Positions 16,691-28,335 of a stretch of DNA of 64,000 nucleotides are shown here, piece after piece. The notes under the pieces are model-generated. The model was not told where the DNA came from, ran no database searches, and saw nothing but the letters and a program-made list of their open reading frames with translations. The translations under genes were made by a program, and so were the position numbers. The first letter of the stretch is position 1. The number at the start of each line of letters is the position of its first letter. This DNA comes from Glossina fuscipes (lineage: Eukaryota > Arthropoda > Insecta > Diptera > Glossinidae). The stretch spans positions 1,190,452-1,254,451 of the forward strand of contig NW_023998417.1 in assembly GCF_014805625.2 (NCBI RefSeq), given 5' to 3'.

Positions 16691-19286
16691 TGAATACATC
16701 TTCTTATTTTCAATCGCCTTTTTGAGTCCATGCATCTTGTCGTCCATAGCTTCTCTTACAGTCAATGCTTTCCAAAGTGTTTGGTCGCGGATTTTAAGTC
16801 CTTGACGATGCTATGATTGACCACTTAAATGTGTGGCTCATATTTTGCTACTTTTCAGCCAATGGTTACGCGTAACGCGGATACTGATTTTCCAGAATTT
16901 ATACAAATGTTGCTCTCTACAAATTAGATTTTCAATATTCAATAATTTTAGACTATTTGACATTGTAATCATAGCGTCGCGTAAAGAAGAGAGAAATGTT
17001 ACTGGTCACAACCAGCTGTATATGCTTAAAGGGTTGGGTTTTAGTTCGTCTATGCAGTTCAACGAGAGGCCTAGTACTATCTAGCATTGACCTCCGGAAA
17101 GAAGTGAAAGAAGGTGGAGATATGCAAAAGTGAAAGCTTCCAAAATATCTGCATTTCTCCAGAACTTTGGGAAGAAAAGTATTTTTCTTTAGAAAAAAAA
17201 AAATCTCTTCATATTTATTTACACTTGAAAGCGATACAAAAAAAGAAAAGGGGAAACTATTTTGCACATATACATATTTAGTTGTTCGCAATCAATGTTT
17301 GCTACATTTCTTTTACTAAGTTTTACAAATTGCGGATTGTGGTTAAAGTTAAGATGGATCAGGTGTATCATTACAATAAATTATGCATCCCGTTAAATGC
17401 GTAAACAATTGAATTTCGTATTTACATAATTCAAATAATGCAATTCTATTATAAAAAAAGTGAAGGGAGGCAAAAGGCAAAAAGAATAAAAGCAAATGTA
17501 AAGCATTGGATGGCAGGATGACGGACGGCATGAATTGAAATGTGTGTGTGTAAGCAAAAAGGTCGCAACGAATAATGATGACATATACATAAATATGTAA
17601 TGCAAACAATTTAAAATGATGGATGCTTCCTCTACTTGTCACTTGGTTAGTTAGTCGGGTAAACACATAAAACGAGTGTTACTTGGCTTGCACATAAAAA
17701 CGCACAGAAATGCATAGTGCGCTTTGGGGCGGAGTTAGTAGCTGAATAATTTTAATATGTATGCATGTGTTTGCAATGTATTAATTTTTGAAGGCACACT
17801 AGCTAATAAGCTTAATAAGTAATCTCATATATGACATGATTTATTGTGATCGATTATTAGTATTTGGGATTCGTGTACGTGCATTATTCGTTAATATAAT
17901 TTGCATATGATAGAATTAATTTATGATAAATTAATGGGTTTCGTGTAAAAATTATATGTTTCAGTCTAATCAGTATTTATTTAACTTGTCAGAATGAAAT
18001 AAGTATAACTTGACAATTGTAAATGATTTCGAAACGACTAAGACTTTCAAAATCATCTAAACACCGAATTACAACAACCCAGTAGCCTGGCTGTTCATTG
18101 GGCAAGTAACAGCTTTTCTAAAGTTAGCTTTATTTTAAGGCAAGACATCTACGCCAATTTTCAACGGAGCCATTTAAATGTTTTCTAAATTAACCTAAAG
18201 TAACGGTGTAGATTTTTCTATTTAATTTTACATCAAAAAAGAAGAACATTCGTACGCCAATATTCATTCAATAGGATACTTGACGGATGACATTAGTAGA
18301 ATTTTTGGTCAGAAATTATGAACTGCTCTTTACGAGATAACACATTAATCATAAGTCAAATTATTGTGAAAAAATTCTCGGAACTTGCTAAAATCTCATC
18401 ATTATTTGCCGATAGCATGTTTTGCAATTTAAGATCTTGGTAATCTATTGCACCCTATCTCTATCTCTATGTATTTTTCACAACTAATATTTTTACTTCC
18501 TCTTTAAGCATTTCTATCGATTTCAAATAAGTTTGCAGCTAAAAAGCGTTTTCAACAACCACGGACTACGGACCAGAAAAAAAAACCTCTTGCTCACCAT
18601 TCTTAGTGAATGTAAACATCTAAGATTAAATTTGAGCAAATATAAATAGAGTTGCTGTTAGCAGATTAATTGCGATATGACACTTAAAATGGATTTCTTC
18701 CCAGCTTACGTTGCTACAGAGAAAAAAAGAAATTATTTACATATAATAACCTTAATTGCAAAAGAACTTTCCAATATTTTCTTCACAAAGTCATATAATT
18801 ATAAGAGAAAAAATGCAAAAAAGAAATTTTTAATTAAAAGCTAAGATCAAATCACGTATTATTATAAAAGAAAAATAATTTTGTAAAAGGAATAAGATGC
18901 ATACTCAGATCATCTTCAATTCGATTTGCATCAGAGAAATTTATACAATTTTTACATATAATTATGGGATCACTTACCTTGTTTTAATATTGCATTTGAA
19001 GGGTTAGTTGTAGAAAGTGCTTAGGTGTCTGCAGCTGGAGATGGAATGCCTTATTAATCAACAAAATAATAAATTTTGTGATATAAAATGTTTATTTTTG
19101 TATTAACGCGATATTTGACATGACCATGCATGCAAATTTTACAAAACTCCTAGTAAACGATTCTTCTTTAAACATAATAAATTATCACTTATTTATATAA
19201 TCTTTATTACACTTATTCTTTTCTATATTCGGCCGTTACTAAAAAGTTTTCTATATAGACTTATTTCCATTTGCTGTTATAGATAG
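16691..19286. other. intergenic, no gene seen
   Basis: Open frames (16833-17084 +, 16953-17291 -, 17349-17666 -) overlap each other on opposite strands and show no domain or splice context. Confidence 0.5.
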
Positions 19287-20000
19287 ATTTCGCGCGTTGA
19301 TTAAAACAGTTTCATGAACATATTTTCTCAAACACGACAGGGCATCCATTAAAAATGTACAATGACTTCACCGAATAAACTAAGCTCCCATCGCGATGGT
19401 AAAAAAAAAAAAAAGTAATGAAAAATTTACTCGCTTTGATAATGCTCTTATTGCAAATCGGACATACGCACACACTTATGTTACTATAATTACGAAGTCC
19501 TATTTCTGCACATCTTTGTTAATATATTCACTACTATAATACCCCTTACGTATCTTTCAAAAAAATGATTTTAGAATTATTCCTTCATCCAACCCCTAAG
19601 AAATCTCTTTGCTAACTAATTTTTATTAATACATCTTTAATATTTCACAATTTCGCGCATTGACTAAAACTATTTCTTTAACATACAGACGAACGAACAA
19701 ATTTTCTCAAACACGATCGGGCATGCATTAAAAATGTACAATGGCTTCACCGAATAAACTAAGCTCTCAAGCGATGGTGAAAAAAAATTGATGAAAAATT
19801 TACACGTTTTGATAATGCTCTTATTGCAAATCGGACATACGCATACACTTACGTTATTATAATGCTCAAGAAGTCTTATTTATGTCCATCTTTGTTAACA
19901 TATTCAACATTTTAACAATTTTTACCCATCTTTCACAAAAATAATTTTTTAATTATTTCATCATCCAACCCTTAAGAAATTTCATTACTAACTAAATGTT
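19287..20000. repeat. imperfect 0.36-kb tandem duplication
   Basis: Copy 1 (19287-19635) and copy 2 (19650-20000) are direct repeats with an offset of 363 bp. Shared blocks in the same order include ATTTCGCGC, TTTTCTCAAACACGA, ATTAAAAATGTACAATG, CTTCACCGAATAAACTAAGC, TGATAATGCTCTTATTGCAA, ATCGGACATACGCA, CATCTTTGTTAA and CATCCAACCC. The copies differ by many substitutions and small indels, so the duplication is not recent. No ORF or known family is visible in it. Confidence 0.85.
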
Positions 20001-21745
20001 CGTGTAGCTTTGAATAAAGCGTGATTCTAACAAGATCTCAAATCTCTTTCACATTTATTCTCTTTACTTTAGCGAAACGTTTGCAATTGCAAATTTCTCA
20101 TAGCTCATACGAAAAGAGTATGATATTGTGTTTCTCTCAAAGGTGTTGCCATAATAAATTTATTCTTATTAATTTAGTGATTCTTCATACTGTGTTTTTA
20201 TTCAGTTTCATTTCAACGTCTAATTGTAGGCATCCCAAATATTGTTGTTATTAATAATCTGTTTTATAAGTAAAAGAAAAAATATATCGTTGATAAGAAA
20301 GTTAATATAAAATATTTTACAAAAAGTTAAGAGAAACAATTATTTAAGCATGGAACATGTTGATAGAATCTTGAAGATTACTTTTACAAAGAGATTCTAT
20401 GTATGATCTAATTTTGCTGATTTCTGTTGTATGTATATTGTCTAATTCGAAATAAACTTTAACTATTGCCTATCGGGAGTATTTTTATAGCTTCTTGTGG
20501 TTTTCTTTGAAAGAATTATTTTCATAGTAAATTATATTTTCAGCTTCCTCATAATCTTGCATCTGCAAATCAAAAAACGAAGACATTGACTATTGTACCA
20601 TAGGTTGATGACTTGAATTTGAAAAAAAAAATGTGAATATATTATGCGGACTTTCTATTAAAAAGTCTTTAGTAGTGAAAATGTCGCTCAACCCTTTGAC
20701 AACTTGCAACATATTCCCGAATGTGACCGCTTGGCAGATGAATAAATCATCACATCGACTTTAAGGATTTTTAAAGAAAATATATACGGTACATGGCTAT
20801 TGAGTGCATGGTAATCATGGGTAGTTCTCATTAATTATGGGGGATGGATTCAATTTGGTTGTAGCAGTTAAACTTTAATATATTTTTATATCTTTGTTTT
20901 ATCGCCCTATTCAAGAATTTCTTTTAGTTGTGAACAAAAGGAATTCATAACATTTTCTTATCATCTTATATTTATATATATATATATATATATATGTATT
21001 CACCTGATGAGCTTAACACAATTTTCTCCATTAAATTTAACATGAAAACGAATTTCTATTGGAATGGAAAACAAAAAAATAAATAAATTTACATACATAA
21101 CTCAATTCGTAAATTTTGCAACAGAGGTTTCTTTAGATTTCCTTTTTTTTTATCCTTCTTTATCTTTTTTTTTCAAACAATTTTCCCTAAGCTATGAGGC
21201 GTGCTGTGCTGTGTGTTGATTTTGCTGTGTTGATGACGGTAACGACGACGACGACGACGATGATGGTGATGATATGGACATTTTCAGTGTTTTTCTTTCA
21301 ATTTGATTTGTTTGATTACGTTCATGTTTGTATGAATGAATATCGACTGAGAAATGCCAGACGAATTGCCAGCATGACCATTCACATTGGATGTGTACGG
21401 GAATGTAAGCAGAATTGCTAGCAAAAAGTACATAAGAAACATTTAGTGAAATTGTGCAGAAAACTATTCAATTTGCGACTCTCTATATATAACAATAACA
21501 AAAACAATGAAAAGTAGGTGAACAAACATTGTAGAAAGATTTTTTAATAGCATTAAATACTTATTTAATGTTTCAAGATCTAATTACAAATTCTTTGATT
21601 CCTATAAAAATGTTATGTACGTTTGTTTGCATTAAAATCGCATTTCGTGTTTGACCGATTGTGAAAGTAACTGTTATAAAAAGCAACTCCAGATTAATAT
21701 GCGGGAAAAATTATGTCCTTGTTCAGATGAAAATTAATTCGAAAG
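20001..21745. other. intergenic, no gene seen
   Basis: Contains a (TA)n run at about 20973-20994 and a short (ACG)n run at about 21240-21260, which produces the poly-Thr shadow of the frame 21194-21421. No supported gene. Confidence 0.5.
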
Positions 21746-21885
21746 CGTCCTTAATCCCACTAACTAAAGAGATCTTCAGTTTAAATCTCAAGTGCAGTAG
21801 GGTTTGGCAATGAAAGCCGACAGCCTTAGATGCCAGTGCTTTAAAGCTGTAGTCATAGAATTTATTTCTCTATCTAAATGCTATA
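21746..21885 (+). repeat. SINE-like family, copy 1
   Basis: The 3' body AGCCTTAGATGCCAGTGC, TTTAAAGCTGTAGTC, ATAGAATTTATTTCTCTA matches the bodies at 34205-34290 and 52365-52545. The 5' part (TTTAAATCTCAAGTGCAG) fits the B-box region of the fuller copy at 52365. It ends in an AT-rich tail. Confidence 0.6.
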
Positions 21886-22480
21886 TGTATATATATATGT
21901 AAGTATATATACTTTGGTTGCACTCATTGGACAGCTGACGTTCATAAAAATTAAGAAGAAACCTAAAAATTTAATACCTAGAGATGAGCTTCGAAAATAA
22001 ACTCGATACGTTCAAAATAGGCCATAAACTACAAGTCAAAATCTATTTGCGAAATATGGTTTCAGGTAAATATTTCCGAGATAAAATAGGTGCATACAAA
22101 AGCAAATGCAACTTTCACTTCATAGCAGATATTCGTCGAAATTTTGATTCAACATTTCGAGGGCCATTTATAGAGGGGGAGCATAGTCTGTCATTTGAAT
22201 TAATGGCAACATAGGAACATTTTGATAGAGTTTGAAGAAAAAAGCTGGCATAGGGTCATAACTGAGGTGAGTTATGTATACTAAGAAGGTAAGAAATTGG
22301 TTAAGAAAGGATGCATAAAGCCAACCCTTGCATTGGTGAACGAACAGTTAAAGATCTTTTTTCGTAAGACCTTTGCACAAGACCACACCAGGTATTAATA
22401 AAGTATATGAAAAAACAATATGTTATTCAACATTTCGCCGAAGCCTTCTCATCCCTAATTTTTATGCCTTGATGGTTATA
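21886..22480. other. intergenic, no supported gene
   Basis: An open frame at 21984-22214 (+) is not low-complexity but shows no recognisable domain, promoter or splice partner. Confidence 0.5.
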
Positions 22481-23129
22481 TTAGTTGTTTTCAGGTATTT
22501 TGGCGACTTTTACAGATAAAAATAATTAAGTGTATAAAGCAATTCAATGGTCTTGACCTTCCTCTACCTAAATTATCAAGGTTCTGTTTAATATTATTGA
22601 TTAATGCAGTGTAAGCCGACTCTACTCATGGACCGCTCAGAATTCTTCTTCTGCCAAATTTATCATTTTTGTTGTTGATTTGAAGAAGTCTGCTGTCGAA
22701 GCCCGTCAAACACTTTTAGAGGCCTATGCTAATGCATTATAACCCATTTGTCGGTTTTGATTCCAGCGGCGACAAGAATTGATTGGAAATGCCATTTTTT
22801 GCCCAGTTGTTGCAAGAGTTGTCCATGAGACCCTGTTACAGCTCGAATGGGTAAATTCTGTCACAATCTGCGTACTCAACAGACATGGCGCACCTTCTGA
22901 TTACCATTTCTTTAGATCGATGCAAGTGAAGAAGATGTGCGAAAATGGATCGATGACTGGATCGCTTTCACATCAAAATCATTCTTCCAACGTGGTATCG
23001 CCATATTGACAGAAAGATGGGAAAAAATCGTGAAAAATGGTGGAAAATATATTTTAATTACTGATTAAGTTTTTTCAATAAATGCCGTTTTCAAGTAAAA
23101 AAATGATCACAATTTTTGCAAGCACCTAA
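22481..23129 (+). mobile_element. internally deleted mariner element with TA target duplication
   Basis: The ends are inverted repeats: left TTAGTTGTTTTCA and right (reverse complement) TTAGGTGCTTGCA. Both are flanked outside by TA (22479-22480 and 23130-23131), the Tc1/mariner target duplication. The ends resemble the TTAGGTTGGTGCAAAAG type of mellifera-subfamily mariners. Inside is a broken transposase (see next entry). At 649 bp it is half the usual 1.3 kb, so a central part is deleted. Confidence 0.75.
22653..23068 (+). pseudogene. mariner transposase remnant
   Basis: An N-terminal piece (22653-22742) carries the mariner pattern DLKKSAVEARQTLLEAY. After a stop and a large deletion, a C-terminal piece (22779 to about 22935) carries VARVVHETLLQLEW and GAPSDYHFFRSMQ, which includes the third Asp of the D,D34D triad. 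After a frameshift VRKWIDDW, FFQRGI and LTERWEKIV follow, ending in TAA at 23066-23068. The domain between, with the first Asp, is gone and the second Asp region is degraded, so the enzyme is dead. Confidence 0.85.
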
Positions 23130-23149
23130 TAGCAGAGAATAGTTCGACT

Positions 23150-23901
23150 TGGCTTAGCGTGTTTGTCGCGTCTCGTAATTGTTCAATTAGAGACTGGTTA
23201 TTAGGTGATGAATGGAAAATTGTTAGCAGATAGCTATCTATCTACTTGCAGGTGTTTGTGTTTATTAGGGGGAGAGACAGCCAGAGAGAGAGAGGGAGAG
23301 AGAGATAATAATTTATTTATTGAGTCGTATGTATGTTTGCGTGTATGCATTTCAAAAGAAAACTAAAACATGTGTTTAACTAAATTTAATGATTATGAAT
23401 ATTAATATTAATATGTTTGCAATCAATAATGTGGGCGGTAATTGAAAAATCTTAAAAAGATGCATTTCATTAATAAGTTTTGTGTATGCATTTTATGTGA
23501 TTGCATGTGCATAACATACATACATACATACATACACACACACATACACACACATACACTCATATTTAACGATAAATTATTTTATTATTAATTTAAATAC
23601 AATAAAACCCGCCCACTGTTTCCACATTGATAAAGAGATTTTCAAGATTAAAAGATATTATGCAAAACACACAAATGCGGTTAATAATGCATTATAATAA
23701 TGACAAATATTATATATATATATTATATGTTTATAGAGGAATTTCTCAATATATCCATTATGTATGTAATGTATAAATAAATGTAGAAACAAAATAAATA
23801 TGCATATATACACAATACATATATATATATATTTACATGCATAACCTTTAACGTTATTGCAAATTAATGACATAATTCCTCATATCATGACATAAACATA
23901 T

Positions 23902-23948
<47 letters not shown>

Positions 23949-24885
23949 ATTAAAATCAATGCTGTTTAACAATAAAATAATTAATTATGACACGTTACGT
24001 TGCTCTCTTTTTCACCCATAAACCGATGAATACGCGTATAGTGTTCAAATTATGATAGCATTAGAAAATATTATTATTATTATTATGTGAAATGGAAATG
24101 AAAAGAGTAAATAAAATGAAAAGAAACGCGATAGTAAGGGAAACGCGTCTTTCATTTATTATATCGTAATCAAAAAAGTATTAAGCCTTTCACGAATTCA
24201 AACAATATTCGTTAAATTTTTTTTTTGATTTATGATTGCGAGAAGAATGAGTTAATTGTTTTTTTATTATTATTGTTAAAAGCTTAATATTTTTTCATAA
24301 TTTGTTGCTTTTCTCGAATGCAGTTATTATTTAATTCTTCGATAATTCAATCAATTTTTTTTTTTTTTTATTATTATTATTATAATTGTTTATATTTGTA
24401 TTTAGTTCATTATGTGTGCATAATTTAAAATTATATGATATTTGTTTAGTAAGCACATACATATATCGATACCATATGCGTAATATGGTATATATATGGT
24501 ATATATATATATTTATATCCGCTATCAAATTTTATTGAGTAAATTTAATCTATGGCGATTAATTTCTGTCTAAATTTGAACGAGTGATTTCAAGAAAATT
24601 ATCTGATTTAATCATTTAATACATTTATGATTGCTGAAGTAGACTGACGGACGGACAGACAGACAGACAGACAGATAGACATAATGTATAATAGCCTGAA
24701 TGAATGTAATGAATAAATGAATTAATAAATTTAAAAAAAAAGTTGTTGAGTGCATTTTTGAGAAATTTTTCTTGAAATTCTTTTAAAAGTAAATCTCTAA
24801 TAAGGAGCAAAGAGAAGAATATTTTTAGTAGAAAAAAATTTCATACAATTGTCATATCGTTTAGATTTGCATTTGCTTAAGCTCG
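23150..24885. other. AT-rich intergenic stretch with microsatellites
   Basis: GA run (23280-23305), CATA/CACA repeats (about 23517-23560), a long (TA)n at 23908-23943 and a (GACA/GACG)n run at about 24649-24680, which is the (GTCY)n core of a mini-me-like element on the - strand. No supported gene. Confidence 0.65.
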
Positions 24886-24889
24886 ATGT

Positions 24890-25140
24890 TTATATCTATC
24901 ACCGAAAGATGGGGAGTATATTCATTTTGTCAAAACGTTTGCAATGCTCAGAACGAAGCACAAAGTATATACATTCTTGATTATCAAAATTATGATTGTC
25001 TGTCCGTCCGTGCAATATCTGCTGTAAACATTTGCTATGCTCTTGACTTTAAATTTCGAGAAACATTGCACGCAAGTTGGTACTGAAAATGGTTGAAGGA
25101 TACGGTTGAAGGATACGCCCACAATAATATGTAAATTGAG
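24890..25140 (+). repeat. dispersed repeat family B, copy 2
   Basis: GGAGTATATTCATTTTGTC, AAAACGTTTGCAA, ATATACATTCTTGAT and TGTCTGTCCGTCCG, as in the copy at 12975-13180, again followed at once by a family-A copy. Confidence 0.6.
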
Positions 25141-25194
25141 GACAACTTTGTTTTTCAAAAGGGATGAAAAAGTGGTAGAATAGTGGTTACAGCA

Positions 25195-25690
25195 AATAAT
25201 AATGCTGCAGTACTTTTGCAAGAATGGAAAAAAATCGCTCACGGCCACTCAATTTTATAGTGTCATAATTTCATTTTTTTTTTTCCAAATGGGTTTTTTT
25301 TTCAAAACCATTAAAACCCTCATAAGGTGTATAAATTTTTCGACCAGTTACGAATTCGGAAAGCACCTACGCATGTCCGTCTGTTCGCCTATCAATCTGT
25401 CCGCTTGCGTAGCTATACGTGATAGCTGTGGTAAAGATTATCTCTCGTTCGACCACAAACTTGCAAAAGCATTCGAAAATGAACTAAAATTTTTAACGGA
25501 TTCGTCTACAGTGACCACGGCCCCGTGTAACAACAACCGTGAACACTGTTGCTTTCCGTTTTTTTTTTTACTTGCGAGTTTTTTTCACGTCCGCCCAATA
25601 TATTATAGAGAATGAAAACTTAGTTCTTTTCCTTTTTTCTAGGATGACGATGATGGGTATAAAAGATTCGGTCACGACCGAATATAATAT
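25195..25690 (+). repeat. dispersed repeat family A, copy 4
   Basis: TGCAGTACTTTTGCAAG, TATAAATTTTTCGACCAG, ATGTCCGTCTGTTCG core, TATTATAGAGAATGAAAAC, GGGTATAAAAGATTCGG, TCACGACCGAATATAAT. It is the copy with the best-preserved tail. A (T)n tract and a poly-A reading shadow lie inside. Confidence 0.7.
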
Positions 25691-26297
25691 TCTTTCGAAG
25701 AATAGCTAACGTAATGCGTGTTTATAAAAGAAAACTACAAACCTTTAACTATAGCTACAAACGATTTTCGGCTAAAATTAATAAACAACAATTTCTTGTT
25801 AGTACAAAATAGGGCGAAGAAGAAACTTACCTCATGGAAACAGGCTTAACTTCTTCTTACGCCTTCTTCTTATCATTATGAATTGTAGTGTCTTGTGAAG
25901 TGGTATGCAATCCGCACTATACCCTGAAAAGATCTAATGCATTCGCTCGAGCCCCTTTATTCTCCTCAGCTTTATGAATCTTATGAATTCCGTCGTCACC
26001 CTCCTAAGTTCGGAGCACCTTATAAAGTGCTCATCAAACATTCTGGTATGTAATCTCGCAGATGGCCGAGGTGACGAAATTGTTTTCTTTATGTTGGTTT
26101 CTTTAAAAAAGCAAACTTCAGAAGTGTGTATTCGAAAATTGTATTTGACATGTGTGTGTACACATATAAATGAATAAATCATTAATTGAAGCTTAAGTTT
26201 TAAACTTTTTAAATTAAAATAAACTTTTGTATATGTCTTTTCTCTTGACTCCAGCCGCAATAAGCACACATGCATATATATGCAATGGTACAGTAGG

Positions 26298-26334
<37 letters not shown>

Positions 26335-27565
26335 TATCATGTGTATAAATTTTGTTGGTCTACATATGTTTGCGTCTTCATTTCTTGGGCCATTACGGAA
26401 TAAAATGTTTTGTTGCTGGCACAATAAACAAAATGCATATTAGATTTATTATTTAATTAAATAGAGTCTCTCCGTCTCCCGAGGAGCAAGCAGCAACACT
26501 GTATGCTGCTGTATGCTACATACTATCTATTGCTTTATATAGATGAAGTACATGTGTATGTTTGTGATCTCTCAACTTTACTATATATGTTTTCCCTTCC
26601 CTGTGTATCACCACCCATCACAGTATTGTACGGCTATTGCTCTCTTATTGTACTCATTATCGAAGTTTGGTTTCATCATTGCTTTTGCAAGGCCGGCAAC
26701 GGACCAGGACAATATTCATGAGTGCTCCTATTTCTATTTTTGATTAATATACAATATTCAATCGATTTGATCTTATTGGCCAATATTTTAAAGTCACAAA
26801 AGTCAATATAGACTGAACTGAAGCTTAGCAAATGTCTGCTCTTTAGATCAATTTTCAGTATCATGTTTCAAAAAGGGATTTTTAATATTTCAAATGTTTA
26901 GAATAAAAAAATTTTGATTTCAAAATATTGCTATAATTCGTTTACGCACACACACACACACACACACACACAGGCTATAAAAGGTATTGATATAAAACGT
27001 AACCACGAGATAATAATGATACCTCAATGAGAACTCAACCGAATTAGGAAATTGTTCAAATGGCGCGTATTCATGATTCGCCGTAAGGCGTATATAAATT
27101 TTCTCAATTGTTTTGTCCTACTCGTCCTGTTCTCACTTATTTGGTGTTTCTCTATGTTTTTCTTTTTTTTTTTTTGTTTTTTTCTATTTAGAGGAGTATA
27201 CATTGTATATAAAAATGTACATATGTATATCTTTGTTTACATATTTATTAGATATGAAAATGTTAAAATGCATTTTATTGTTTCATTCATTTTCAAACTA
27301 TCGAGTTTATTAAGTTTACCATTTGCTAAGTAACGAGATGAGCGACCATTCGAAACGGGACGTTGCGTAACACCAAGAGACGTAAGATTCCTTATAGCTT
27401 TCAAGTAACTATAAAGTGAAGCTGAAAGCCTTTTGAAGGCATTTTAACATTTTGCAAGTAGTAAAGCATGCACAGGCGCTGGTAAGGCGTTGGCTGGTCT
27501 ATGAATGGTAGGCGCGATCGATTGAATCTTTGAAGAGAAGACAGACGTACAATTCCATTCTAGAC
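25691..27565. other. intergenic, microsatellites only
   Basis: (TA)n at 26303-26331 and (CA)n at 26947-26972. Opposite-strand and poly-T open frames only (for example 27052-27333). No supported gene. Confidence 0.55.
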
Positions 27566-27763
27566 AAATGGATTTAGAGGCAGCTCGGTAGGGAGGACTT
27601 ATACGTGACCCAACTACTTAGCGGTCATGGATGCTTCCAAGTTTATCTGTAGACGAACCCATAAGTTCATTCCAAACATAACCAAATGGATTTAGAGGCA
27701 GCTCAGTAGGGAGGACTTGTACGTGACCCAACCACTTAGCGGTCATGGATGCTTCCGAGCTTA
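27566..27763. repeat. 80-bp direct duplication, offset 118 bp
   Basis: Units at 27566-27645 and 27684-27763 share AAATGGATTTAGAGGCAGCT, GTAGGGAGGACTT, TACGTGACCCAAC, ACTTAGCGGTCATGGATGCT and TCC with only a handful of differences. The surrounding 27340-28170 segment is GC-richer than its neighbours and holds open frames on both strands (27618-27839 -, 27920-28162 +) that I do not recognise. It may be part of a mobile element or a decayed gene. Confidence 0.8.
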
Positions 27764-28296
27764 ACTCTAGCAGTTTAAATTCGAGCCTAGCACTTTCTGC
27801 ATTATTTTCAATGTTACATAAGGCGGCCAGAAATACCAAAACGGACGACAGACTTAAATTGGAGAGATTCTTTTCCCGTACATCTTCGCGATGAACATGT
27901 TGCTGTACGGCTTAAAAAATTGGAAAGCGGTAAGAATGTTTGCCGCAAACATATTGAAGAAACAAAGAATGATCGACTAACTGTGCCTTCAGGGCAGCTC
28001 TCTCCCTGCGAAAGTACACCTAAGCTGCCTTCTCATAGAGTACGGACTAGGAGTAGGAGGAAGTGGCTTTTAATGGACTACAGTCACGAACTATCAGCAG
28101 TGGGTGGGGGGAAACAAAAAACACACACACACACACACCCAAAATTAAAGCATCATTGCTGAAAAGCCATGCTACCCTGTCCGCTTACGCTTTGATAGAA
28201 CCAACATCATATTTATCTACACAGGAAAGCCAATGACTTATGCTTTACTCATCCAATTACTTAAGTATTTCAATATATTTTTACTTTAGTTATTCA

Positions 28297-28335
<39 letters not shown>

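Noticed and set aside
21194..21421. Thr-rich small protein
   Set aside because: The Thr run comes from an (ACG)n microsatellite; the rest has no support.
27052..27333. Apparent membrane protein
   Set aside because: The hydrophobic stretch is a poly-T tract (Phe run); two frames overlap and nothing is conserved.
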